Below, one piece after another: positions 1-5,966 of a stretch of 7,294 nucleotides of DNA (positions within the stretch are counted from its first letter, which is position 1; each line of letters begins with the position of its first letter). The stretch is taken from assembly GCA_046728975.1 (NCBI GenBank), contig JBKPFU010000103.1, forward strand, positions 1-7,294, in the 5' to 3' direction. This DNA comes from JBKPFU01 sp046728975. GTDB taxonomy: Bacteria; Actinomycetota; Thermoleophilia; Gaiellales; Gaiellaceae. Under the pieces are notes generated by a model that was given only the letters and a program-made list of their open reading frames with translations, was not told the origin of the DNA and searched no databases. The position numbers and the translations under genes were made by a program.

Positions 1-47
1 TGCAGGCCGAGGAACCCGGCTCCCCCGGAGATAGCCCAACGAGCCAC
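1..47 (-). CDS. NAD-dependent epimerase/dehydratase family protein, N-terminal 15 codons only (cut by window edge)
   Basis: A GTG codon at 45-47 shares its first base with the last base of the copCD stop codon (TAG, 47-49), giving a TAGTG junction. It opens a frame running to the window edge that reads M-A-R-W-A-I-S-G-G-A-G-F-L-G-L. A hydrophobic strand followed by GGAGFLG (GxxGxxG) at residues 8-14 is the NAD(P)-binding start of extended short-chain dehydrogenases such as nucleotide-sugar epimerases and dehydratases. No clear Shine-Dalgarno sequence precedes it, so translation probably depends on ribosomes ending copCD. The substrate cannot be told from 15 residues. Hopanoid clusters often carry an epimerase called HpnA, but nothing here shows this is that gene. 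Only the fingerprint and the start position support the call. Confidence 0.68.
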   Translation of the reverse strand, partial: MARWAISGGAGFLGL

Positions 48-1354
48 TAAGGCCGGACGCTAACGGCCTGCGGAGGCTGAGGCGCCGGCCTCGCCGGCGG
101 TTGTGAGTTCACGAGGATGGCGGCCACGAGCAGCACGGCCATTCCGACCGCGCTCTCGCCGACGAGGCTGCGGGACAGCCGCGTCAGGATGCCGTCGTTG
201 CCGCGCTCGAGAGCGGGCCGGGCGATGAAGTGGTGGAGCGCGCCCCAGCCGAGCGCGAGCGAGACCAACCCGAGCTTGACGAGCAGCACCTGCCCGTAGC
301 CCTCGCTCCACAGATCGGACACGTGCGGCAGCCGAACGATGCTGAGGTAGACACCGGCCGAGATGACAACGGCGATCAGCACCGTCGCGACCTGCGAAAA
401 GCGAAGGAATGCCGCGCGCCTGAGCTCCGGCGCGGCCGGCCAGACAACGAGTGCGAGCTGCACGAGCCCGCCGACCCACATCGAGGCGGCGCCGAGGTGG
501 ACCCAGTCAGCGAGCTCGGTCTTCCACGACGAACCCGCGTCCGTCGCCGAATGGCCGGACAGCGAGAGCCCGGAAGCGAACCCGAGCGCGAGCAGAAACG
601 CCGGCCACAGCAGCACCTCGCGGTCGGTCAGCCACGCGAGGAAGACAAGCGCGGCCACGAGTGCGTAACCGAGCGTCATGGCGATGAAGGCCGTCCCGAA
701 GCGTGTTCCGCCGGCTAGCGGCGAGAGGTCGCCGTACAGCATGCGGCCGAACGGCAGCTGCAGCGCTCCTTCGGCACGCAGCAGGAACGCGAGGATCCCG
801 ACCTCGAGCGTCGCTACGACTCCTGCCCCCACGACCCAGTAGAAGCGGCGCGCCGCGCGCGCGGGTAGCGGCGCCCGCAGCACCAGCAGCCGGAAACCGA
901 GCCCGCCGACGAGCAGCGCCAGGCCTAGGAAGTACGCCCAGCGCACGAGGTCCTCCGCCCGGGTCGGGCCCTTCGCGCCGAAGGCCTCGGTCGGCGGCGG
1001 CGCGTCCACGCGAACGCCGAAGGTGAACACGCCTGAGACGACATGGCCGTCATCCGACAGCGCCTGCCACCGCACCGTGTACGCACCGCGATCGAGGTGA
1101 CGGACTGGGGCCCGCAAACGGTGGCCGCGGTCGCTCACCCGCGCGGAGCCGGAGACGACCTTCCCCGCGGCAGTGCGCACCTGGATCGACCGTGGCATCG
1201 GCTTGACCGCTTGGTCGAAGCGCAGGACGACCTCGTGCGGCGACCCCGAGAGCCGCTCGCGGAAGCCGGGCCACGTCTGCTGGAGCGACGCGTGCGCGAG
1301 GGAGGACGCGGGGAGCGCGAGCGCGATCAGCGAGACGGCGGCGAGCCTCCTCAC
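47..1354 (-). CDS. CopC-CopD fusion, copper-binding/copper transport membrane protein
   Basis: 435-aa protein combining a periplasmic CopC domain with a CopD membrane domain, as in YcnJ-type proteins; such proteins bind copper outside the membrane and are thought to take it up. Residues 1-20 form a signal peptide ending S-S-L-A, so His21 becomes the free N terminus, the first CopC copper ligand. The CopC domain (about 21-116) ends in S-D-D-G-H with Asp102 and His104, the other Cu(II) ligands. It has no Met-rich Cu(I) site (only Met53). From about residue 136 on there are seven or eight membrane helices, including conserved CopD features: S-G-H, then D-W-V-H-L-G followed by M-W-V-G-G-L, and L-V-K-L. 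The open frame continues far upstream, but that part is a shadow of the preceding gene. I chose GTG 1352-1354 because it overlaps the previous stop (GTGA), begins the signal peptide and follows AGGAG at 1365-1369. Confidence 0.93.
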   Translation of the reverse strand: MRRLAAVSLIALALPASSLAHASLQQTWPGFRERLSGSPHEVVLRFDQAVKPMPRSIQVRTAAGKVVSGSARVSDRGHRLRAPVRHLDRGAYTVRWQALSDDGHVVSGVFTFGVRVDAPPPTEAFGAKGPTRAEDLVRWAYFLGLALLVGGLGFRLLVLRAPLPARAARRFYWVVGAGVVATLEVGILAFLLRAEGALQLPFGRMLYGDLSPLAGGTRFGTAFIAMTLGYALVAALVFLAWLTDREVLLWPAFLLALGFASGLSLSGHSATDAGSSWKTELADWVHLGAASMWVGGLVQLALVVWPAAPELRRAAFLRFSQVATVLIAVVISAGVYLSIVRLPHVSDLWSEGYGQVLLVKLGLVSLALGWGALHHFIARPALERGNDGILTRLSRSLVGESAVGMAVLLVAAILVNSQPPARPAPQPPQAVSVRP

Positions 1355-1935
1355 CGGTGCTGGGCTCCTGCCTCGGGCGAGATATGCCCGAAGATCGGGG
1401 CGACATCCCGGTCTGCGTAGAGCATCATGGCGACGGCAACGAAGACGAGTGCGAAGCCGGCGCGGAATCCGGTCGAGCGGGGCCGCAACGCGCGCCCGAG
1501 CGGGAAGATTGCGCCGATCAGAAGCGTCCAGCCGAGCGCGTGGTGCAGGAACGCGGCGCGGGCGAACAACCAGCCGTTCTGCTCGTGGATCAGAAACGAA
1601 GCTCCGGACACGACGAACGCGAGCGCGGTCGTCAGCTTCCAGCGCTCGTCGTGGAGCTTTCCGCGTACGAGCGCGAGCTCGGCGGCGCCCGAAAGCATCA
1701 TCACCTGCGCCCACGAGCCGTGGGCGAGCATGTGGATCGTCGAGTTGGTGAAGAACACCATCACCGGCCACATCAGCACGCCCATCAAGAACGCGAACGA
1801 GGGCCACAGATACGGCCGCCACGGACGCCGACGCCACGCTTCCTCGCCCACGATCACCTCGGCGAGGAGCAGCAGCCCGAGGATCAGGAAGCCGGTGGCA
1901 AACAGCCAGTGGACGAACTCAGCGGGCGGCTGCAC
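1351..1935 (-). CDS. six-helix membrane protein with membrane-embedded histidines, unknown function
   Basis: 194-aa protein that I do not recognise. It starts at GTG 1933-1935, five bases after a strong AGGAGGA (1941-1947). About six hydrophobic segments can be seen (roughly residues 8-29, 42-62, 74-90, 102-116, 128-147 and 156-173). Histidines lie in or beside them: His9 in helix 1, His68 and His72 (HxxxH) after helix 2, His117 after helix 4, and the pair His131-His132 in helix 5. Such a layout is common in membrane proteins that bind heme or metal, but no family motif confirms it. Its first 17 bases overlap the previous gene and its stop codon overlaps the copCD start (GTGA), so it is very likely translated together with the copper protein. 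Inference: a partner in copper handling or oxidase assembly. A plain structural membrane protein is equally possible. Confidence 0.82.
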   Translation of the reverse strand: MQPPAEFVHWLFATGFLILGLLLLAEVIVGEEAWRRRPWRPYLWPSFAFLMGVLMWPVMVFFTNSTIHMLAHGSWAQVMMLSGAAELALVRGKLHDERWKLTTALAFVVSGASFLIHEQNGWLFARAAFLHHALGWTLLIGAIFPLGRALRPRSTGFRAGFALVFVAVAMMLYADRDVAPIFGHISPEAGAQHR

Positions 1936-2209
1936 CTCGCTCCTCCTGCTGCTCCTCGAGATCCTCGACCAGGCCCGGCGCGATCACGAACGCGAACAGG
2001 ACGCCCACGAGCATGACGAGGAGGGGCGGCTCGACGACGAGCCACCAGAAACCCTGGTCGCGCGGGTTCAGGAGCGTGATTCGGTACGGCTGCAAGACCG
2101 CCCACACGAGGCCGGCGAATACGGTCAGCGGCCCGAGGGCCATCACGCCAAGCGCGCGCGGCGAGCGGGTTCGTGCTCTCGGTAGTTCGGTTGCGACGTG
2201 GCTTTCCAT
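1919..2209 (-). CDS. small two-helix membrane protein, unknown function
   Basis: 96-aa protein with no family I recognise. A basic, Arg-rich N terminus (residues 9-18) precedes a first membrane segment at about 19-39. A short loop with N-P-R-D-Q-G-F-W-W (48-56) follows, then a second segment at about 57-80 that carries Glu60-Pro61-Pro62 at its start. The C terminus is an acidic, Glu/Gln-rich tail. ATG 2207-2209 is preceded only by a G-rich stretch (GGGGGTGGG), a weak ribosome-binding site. Its last 17 bases overlap the next gene, which implies co-translation. Size and topology resemble accessory subunits of membrane complexes, including small oxidase subunits, but no residue pattern proves this. 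Confidence 0.72.
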   Translation of the reverse strand: MESHVATELPRARTRSPRALGVMALGPLTVFAGLVWAVLQPYRITLLNPRDQGFWWLVVEPPLLVMLVGVLFAFVIAPGLVEDLEEQQEERGAAAR

Positions 2210-2244
2210 CCCACCCCCAGGAGGTCGTCGGGTCGATCCGGAGC

Positions 2245-2279
2245 GCCCGCGGCGCCGTTTCTACGAACGAACCGCGGGC
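2245..2279 (-). terminator. terminator-like hairpin at the stop of the 221-aa gene, no T-tract
   Basis: GCCCGCGG at 2245-2252 and CCGCGGGC at 2272-2279 are a perfect 8-bp inverted repeat around a 19-base loop. In the minus-strand transcript the stem begins within the stop codon of the 221-aa membrane protein and fills much of the 69-bp gap before the next gene. No run of T follows, so it is not a classic intrinsic terminator; it could be an mRNA-stabilising stem, a partial terminator, or chance in GC-rich DNA. Confidence 0.3.
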
Positions 2280-2944
2280 TAGGCGAATGCCGGGGGCGGG
2301 CGGCTGTCGAGCGCAAGCCCGAACAGCCGCCGCGGCGCCAGCAGCTCCTCGTGAAAGCGGCTGGGCGCGGGCGGATCGACACAGGAAGCGAGCAGCCGGG
2401 CGTCCTCGACCGTCGCCTCCGCATACTCCTCGTACTCGGAGAGCCAGCGCGCGACGGCGCCCCAGACGACCGCCACGAGCACGGCCAGCACCGCGAACAC
2501 CGGCAGCGCCGAACCGTGGAGCCACGGCGCGAAGAGCGGCCACTCGCCGGTCGAGACCTGCTCGGCGTCGGTCTGAACGAGGTAGAAGAGCGAGGTCACC
2601 ACGAACGTGGTCAGCCACAGCCGGGGGGACAGGGACAGTCGCGGCCGCGGAATCGTCCGCGCAGGCGCTCGATCGAACGCGGCGAGCAGGCGGCGACCGG
2701 CACGCGCCGCGGCGCGCGCCTTGGCGAAGCGCCAGGCCAGCCGGGCGAGCAGGAGTGCCACGCCGATCTTCACACCCGCGAGCAGGAAGGGGTAGTACTC
2801 GGTGCCTGCGTAGCTCGGCGTCGCGACGTGCCGACCGACGTCGAGCCGGTGCGTGAGGCTACGTCCGACGAGCTCGGCGACGAGCGCGAGCAGCCCGAAC
2901 GCCATGACCGAGAGAAGGCGGTGGTGTCGCCGCGCTTTCCGCAC
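2279..2944 (-). CDS. four-helix membrane protein, unknown function
   Basis: 221-aa protein that I cannot assign to a family. It has a basic, His-containing N terminus (residues 1-9) and four hydrophobic segments at about 10-30, 52-72, 108-124 and 143-166. An Arg-rich cytoplasmic-looking loop lies between segments 2 and 3, and a soluble tail of about 50 residues follows the last helix. Charged or polar residues sit in or near the membrane: Glu24 in helix 1, His32 and His39 after it, Glu49-Tyr50-Tyr51 before helix 2 and Lys59 within it. The start is uncertain: GTG 2942-2944 and in-frame ATG 2903-2905 both lack a convincing ribosome-binding site. I chose GTG because it keeps the basic N terminus ahead of helix 1. 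It begins 31 bp after the YjbQ-like gene and is the first of four membrane-associated genes ending in copCD, so a shared role is likely but unproven. Confidence 0.78.
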   Translation of the reverse strand: MRKARRHHRLLSVMAFGLLALVAELVGRSLTHRLDVGRHVATPSYAGTEYYPFLLAGVKIGVALLLARLAWRFAKARAAARAGRRLLAAFDRAPARTIPRPRLSLSPRLWLTTFVVTSLFYLVQTDAEQVSTGEWPLFAPWLHGSALPVFAVLAVLVAVVWGAVARWLSEYEEYAEATVEDARLLASCVDPPAPSRFHEELLAPRRLFGLALDSRPPPAFA

Positions 2945-2975
2945 GGCGAAAGTGTGACGGTCTAGCGAGGCTGCT

Positions 2976-3359
2976 TCAACCGACGACCGTCAAGGTCCAG
3001 CCATCGGGCGAAGCCTCGTCGAACCCGACCAGGAAGATCCGCTGGTAGTAGCCGAGGCAGAGCCGCCCCTCGCTGAACGGGATCTGCTCCGAGCGCGGCC
3101 CGAGCAAGAGCGAGAGCAGGCGCTCGCGCTCCTCCAACTCGAGCGGCACCAGGCGCTCGAGCATGGCCTCGAGATCGCAGAAGAGGCCGCTTTCCCGTTC
3201 CTGGACGCGGACGATCGAGGGATCGCCGTTCGGCGACACGAAGACGATTCCGTCGCCGCCGTCGCGCCCGACCTCGTGGGCGACCTCGTTCGTGATGTCG
3301 AGGACGGTCAGGTTGGGCAGTGCAGCGGCGATCGAGACGGGGATCTCGACGCTGGTCAC
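2976..3359 (-). CDS. divergent YjbQ/UPF0047-fold protein lacking the usual catalytic histidines
   Basis: 127-aa protein. Its C-terminal half, L-L-L-G-P-R-S (84-90), I-P-F-S-E-G-R-L-C-L-G (93-103) and Y-Q-R-I-F-L-V-G-F-D (105-114), follows the YjbQ (UPF0047) pattern of SLLG..., G-R-L-x-x-G and WQGIxxxEFD. The helix D-L-E-A-M-L-E-R-L-V-P (62-72) also matches. Typical YjbQ proteins have an H-T-T/S-A motif and a Y-x-H-D...H-I/L segment that form the metal/active site, and some members have weak thiamine-phosphate synthase activity. Here the first motif reads P-N-G-D-P (43-47), and the second is missing with a shortening of about 15-20 residues. The only histidine is His28. The fold may therefore be kept without the catalysis. 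The start GTG 3357-3359 overlaps the ispH stop (GTGA) and follows GAGGTGG at 3367-3373, so it is co-translated with ispH. Confidence 0.78.
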   Translation of the reverse strand: MTSVEIPVSIAAALPNLTVLDITNEVAHEVGRDGGDGIVFVSPNGDPSIVRVQERESGLFCDLEAMLERLVPLELEERERLLSLLLGPRSEQIPFSEGRLCLGYYQRIFLVGFDEASPDGWTLTVVG

Positions 3360-4285
3360 TCGACCGCCACCTCACGAGGAAGGCGGAAGTGGACATCTTC
3401 GCGGGCGACTTCGACCTCGTCGGGGCCGTCGTAGCCGTGAACGTTGAGCTGGCCGATCACGCGCTGGACGAGCTCGTCGGGCGTCGACGCGCCGGCGGTG
3501 AGGCCGAGCACCTCGTGCCCGGCCAGCAACTCCGCCGGGAGCGCGCTCTCGCCGTCTACGAGCGTGGCGGCGGCGCCCGCCCGCTCCGCCACCTCGACGA
3601 GGCGGCGCGCGTTCGAGCTCGTGTCGGATCCGATCACCAGCACGAGCGTCGCGCCTTGCATCACCATTTCCTTGACGGCGTCTTGGCGGTTCTGCGTCGC
3701 GTAGCAGATGTCGTCCGCGGCCGGCCGCTTCAGGTCGCCGAAGCGCCCTTCGAGCGCGTCGACCGTCTCGGCGACGTCGTCGAGCGAGAGCGTCGTCTGG
3801 GTGATCACCGCGATCGGCTTCCCGTCGGGCTCGAGGCGCTCGGCGTCCTCCGGCGTCTCGATCACGACCGTCGACTCCGGCCGCTCGCCGCGCGTCCCGA
3901 TCACCTCGACGTGGTCGGCGTGGCCGACGAGCGCGACCACGTGGCCGCTGTCCGCATAACGCCGCGCCTCCGCGTGAACCTTCGAGACGAGCGGACAGAC
4001 GGCATCGACCACCTGCAGCCCACGCCGCTCGCAGTTCTCGCGCACCGAGGGCGCGACCCCGTGGGCGGAGAGCACGCAGATGGCGCCCGCCGGAACGTCG
4101 TCCTCCGAGTCCACGAACACGGCGCCGAGGCGCTCGAGCCGCCTGACAACGTGCTCGTTGTGGACGATCTGGTGCCGCACGTAGACCGGCGGGCCGTGCT
4201 GCTCCAGCAGCCGCTCGACGATCTCGATCGCCCTATCCACGCCCGCGCAGAAGGACCTCGGCGCGGCGAGGAGCACGCGCTTCAC
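3356..4285 (-). CDS. ispH: 4-hydroxy-3-methylbut-2-enyl diphosphate reductase
   Basis: 309-aa IspH (LytB), last enzyme of the MEP pathway. In the cytosol it reduces HMBPP to IPP and DMAPP using a [4Fe-4S] cluster. All expected residues are present and evenly placed: the cluster ligands Cys13 (S-F-C-A-G-V-D-R-A), Cys97 (D-A-V-C-P-L-V) and Cys194 (I-C-Y-A-T-Q-N-R); the substrate-binding His42 (V-H-N-E-H), His75 (S-A-H-G-V) and His125; the proton-relay Glu127 (H-V-E-V-I-G-T); Thr165 (T-Q-T-T-L-S); and the S-S-N and T-A-G-A-S-T-P motifs near the C terminus. Length is normal. The usual PRGFCAGV reads PRSFCAGV, a mild change. GTG 4283-4285 overlaps the upstream hpnG-like stop (GTGA) and follows GGAGG (4293-4297) at 7 bases. 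Its place in the hopanoid unit fits precursor supply for squalene and hopene. Confidence 0.97.
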   Translation of the reverse strand: MKRVLLAAPRSFCAGVDRAIEIVERLLEQHGPPVYVRHQIVHNEHVVRRLERLGAVFVDSEDDVPAGAICVLSAHGVAPSVRENCERRGLQVVDAVCPLVSKVHAEARRYADSGHVVALVGHADHVEVIGTRGERPESTVVIETPEDAERLEPDGKPIAVITQTTLSLDDVAETVDALEGRFGDLKRPAADDICYATQNRQDAVKEMVMQGATLVLVIGSDTSSNARRLVEVAERAGAAATLVDGESALPAELLAGHEVLGLTAGASTPDELVQRVIGQLNVHGYDGPDEVEVAREDVHFRLPREVAVE

Positions 4286-4854
4286 GCAACCGCCTCCAGG
4301 CTCTTGAGCGCCCGTCGCGCGTCCAGGGCCGCCCGCGCGATCTCGCGCGGCGCGCGCACGAAGGCGCGGACGAGGCCGAGGTAGTTCACGTCGCCGTTCG
4401 GGTCGACGCCTTCGGCAAGACCGCCCAGCCGACGCTCGGGGGTGTCGCTGATCGCCCGGATGCAGCCGGCGAGCCGGCCGCTCCGCGCGAGCGGGCCCGA
4501 TTCCATGTCCACGGCGTCGGCGCCGGTCTCGCTGTGCAGCCGCGTCCGCTCGGCCGGCTCGTCGACGATCCGCGAGGCGCCGAGGATCGTGCCGGTGCGC
4601 GCGGCGGCGACGCCGAGCGGTTCCCCTTCCCAGAGCACGCCTCCCGATTCGTCCACGACGCGCGTAGCGTCGATCAGGGTGCCGATCTCGAGGTCGGGCG
4701 CCAGCGCACCGGCGATTCCGAACGAAACGAGCCGGCCCTCATCCGGAATTCCATTCGTCGCGCCGAGCCCGACGCGCACGGTCGGGCCGAGGCGGCGCGC
4801 AATGCGCTCCTCGACACCCATCGCGCAAACGAACGTCAGCCCGTCAGCGTCCAT
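4282..4854 (-). CDS. hpnG: HpnG-like hopanoid-associated nucleosidase (compact form)
   Basis: 190-aa member of the nucleoside phosphorylase/MTA-SAH nucleosidase fold. In hopanoid producers HpnG removes adenine from adenosylhopane, the HpnH product, giving ribosylhopane on the way to C35 bacteriohopanepolyols. Visible features are G-V-E-E-R-I (13-18, matching the N-terminal catalytic Glu of MTA nucleosidases), S-F-G-I-A-G-A-L (44-51), D-M-E-S (116-119, ribose-binding) and I-S-D-T-P (135-139, with the catalytic Asp137). It is shorter than usual: only about 15 residues separate the first strand region from SFGIAG, where relatives have a helix. The open frame extends 30 residues further upstream, inside hpnH. 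I prefer ATG 4852-4854 because it places the first beta strand as in relatives, though its ribosome-binding site is weak. ATG 4819-4821 is an alternative but would remove that strand. It overlaps the hpnH end by 19 bp. The assignment rests on both motifs and position directly after hpnH. Confidence 0.88.
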   Translation of the reverse strand: MDADGLTFVCAMGVEERIARRLGPTVRVGLGATNGIPDEGRLVSFGIAGALAPDLEIGTLIDATRVVDESGGVLWEGEPLGVAAARTGTILGASRIVDEPAERTRLHSETGADAVDMESGPLARSGRLAGCIRAISDTPERRLGGLAEGVDPNGDVNYLGLVRAFVRAPREIARAALDARRALKSLEAVA

Positions 4855-5840
4855 GCGGCGCTTCGGACGCTGTCCTTGAAGCTCGACGTGGCGGCGAACG
4901 TTGCGGCCGGCTCGAAGCCGGAATGGATGCCGCAGTGTTCGCACCGCGGGTCATTGCCCGGCCCATACTCCTCCCACTCGATTCCCTCGAGCAAGGCGTC
5001 GTACGTCGGGAAGATCCCGTCCGTCAGCAGATAGCAGGGGCCCTTCCAGCCGTAGGGGTTGCGCGTGACGGATCCCCACGGCGCGCACGGCAGCTTGCGC
5101 TCGCCGGTCAGGAAGTCCTGATACAGCGGACTGGCAAGCCAGCGGTAGCCGTTCTTCTTCGCGGCCGTACGGATGACGCGGAACTTCTGCTCGTGCTCGG
5201 CGCGGGTCATCGTCAGGTTCGGGTCGATCTGGGAGTACTGGTAGCCGGGTGCGACGAGCATTCCGTCGATCCCGATCTCATTGGTGAGGAAATCCATCAT
5301 CTGGACGACATCCTCGACCTCGGTCTCCTTGAAGATCGTGGTGTTCGTCGTGACGCGAAAGCCTGCGTCTCGCGCCTTCTGGATCGCGCCGACGGCGATC
5401 TCCCACAGCCCAGGGTAGTCGCAGATGTAGTCGTGGATCTCCTTCATCCCGTCGAGGTGGACGACGAACGTGAGACGCGTGCTCGGTTCGAAGACCTCCA
5501 GGAACTGCTCCAACCGCAGCGCGTTCGTGCAGAGCTCGATGTTCTTCCTCAGTTCGAGCATCCCGTGCACCACGTCCTCGATCCCCTTGTAGACGAGCGG
5601 CTCGCCGCCGCAGATGGAGACGACGGGGGCGGGGCACTGGACCCCCGCGTCGATGCATTCCTCGACCGACAGGCGCGCCTTGTTCGACTCGTATTCGCGA
5701 ATCTTCCCGCAGCCGATGCAGGCGATGTTGCAGGCGAGGGTCGGCTCCAGCATCAAGACGAGCGGGTAACGCTCGCCTGTGCGCTCCTGGTCGATCACGT
5801 AGCGGGCGATCTGCACCGTCGATCGAAGCGGGAATTTCAT
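4836..5840 (-). CDS. hpnH: adenosyl-hopene transferase HpnH, radical SAM enzyme
   Basis: 334-aa radical SAM protein that adds the 5'-deoxyadenosyl radical to a hopene to make adenosylhopane, the first step of hopanoid side-chain extension. The cluster motif CxxxCxxC is at Cys37-Cys41-Cys44 (L-A-C-N-I-A-C-I-G-C-G-K), preceded by the family signature L-V-L-M-L-E-P. The SAM-binding G-G-E-P is at 78-81. The C-terminal part has the expected P-W-G-S-V-T-R-N and G-W-K-G-P-C-Y-L-L stretches and a closing C-E-H-C-G-I-H-S-G-F-E. The open frame runs 20 codons further upstream, but ATG 5838-5840 gives the usual M-K-F-P-L-R N terminus and follows a strong AGGAGGTG by six bases. It is separated from the cyclase by 170 bp, while its 3' end overlaps the hpnG-like gene, so leader control could act on hpnH and what follows. 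Confidence 0.96.
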   Translation of the reverse strand: MKFPLRSTVQIARYVIDQERTGERYPLVLMLEPTLACNIACIGCGKIREYESNKARLSVEECIDAGVQCPAPVVSICGGEPLVYKGIEDVVHGMLELRKNIELCTNALRLEQFLEVFEPSTRLTFVVHLDGMKEIHDYICDYPGLWEIAVGAIQKARDAGFRVTTNTTIFKETEVEDVVQMMDFLTNEIGIDGMLVAPGYQYSQIDPNLTMTRAEHEQKFRVIRTAAKKNGYRWLASPLYQDFLTGERKLPCAPWGSVTRNPYGWKGPCYLLTDGIFPTYDALLEGIEWEEYGPGNDPRCEHCGIHSGFEPAATFAATSSFKDSVRSAAWTLTG

Positions 5841-5846
5841 GAGGCG

Positions 5847-5854
5847 CACCTCCT
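5847..5854 (-). promoter_or_regulatory. strong ribosome-binding site of hpnH
   Basis: AGGAGGTG on the minus strand, six bases before ATG 5838-5840. It decides the hpnH start in favour of this ATG over the longer open frame that begins near 5900. Confidence 0.85.
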
Positions 5855-5884
5855 GAGCGAGTAGGTCGTGCTTCCGGGACGCGA

Positions 5885-5966
5885 GAAGCGAGCCCCGCAA
5901 GGACGCAGGGAGTGTTCGTAGCCGGAGGCTACGGGCACGACCGAGGACGCCGCGGGGCGATGCTTC
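5885..5966 (-). promoter_or_regulatory. long inverted repeat / predicted structured leader upstream of hpnH
   Basis: Nested inverted repeats fill most of the gap between the cyclase stop (6011) and hpnH. The outer arms are GAAGC (5885-5889) with GCTTC (5962-5966), then GCCCCGC (5892-5898) with GCGGGGC (5952-5958), separated only by a 2-by-3-base internal loop. At the centre, CGTAGCC (5917-5923) and GGCTACG (5927-5933) form a perfect 7-bp stem with a 3-base loop, flanked by a possible CAC/GTG pairing. In the minus-strand RNA this makes a long branched or rod-like hairpin ending 31 bases before the hpnH ribosome-binding site. No T-tract follows, so it does not look like an intrinsic terminator. 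It could be a cis-regulatory RNA, a processing site between shc and hpnH, or a transcript-end stabiliser. I do not recognise it as a known riboswitch. Confidence 0.45.

Noticed and set aside
50..69. 6-bp inverted repeat AGGCCG/CGGCCT at the copCD stop
   Set aside because: Short, mostly inside the coding end, without a T-tract, and the next gene starts within the stop codon, so a terminator here is unlikely.
1355..1837. 161-residue N-terminal extension of the CopC-CopD open frame
   Set aside because: It is Arg-rich, overlaps the better-supported 194-aa membrane protein, and would bury the CopC signal peptide and its essential N-terminal histidine.
3320..4384. 354-aa plus-strand open frame opposite ispH
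   Set aside because: It mirrors the well-supported ispH and parts of both neighbours, has low-complexity Arg/Asp/His composition and no recognisable motif. Long antisense frames are expected in GC-rich DNA.
4923..5864. 313-aa plus-strand open frame opposite hpnH
   Set aside because: It is the mirror of the hpnH coding frame, which has clear radical SAM motifs; the plus-strand product shows no family features.
5877..5950. Hexamer GGACGC repeated at 5877, 5901 and 5945
   Set aside because: Spacing is irregular (24 and 44 bases) and a GC-rich hexamer repeats often by chance; not enough for an operator claim.
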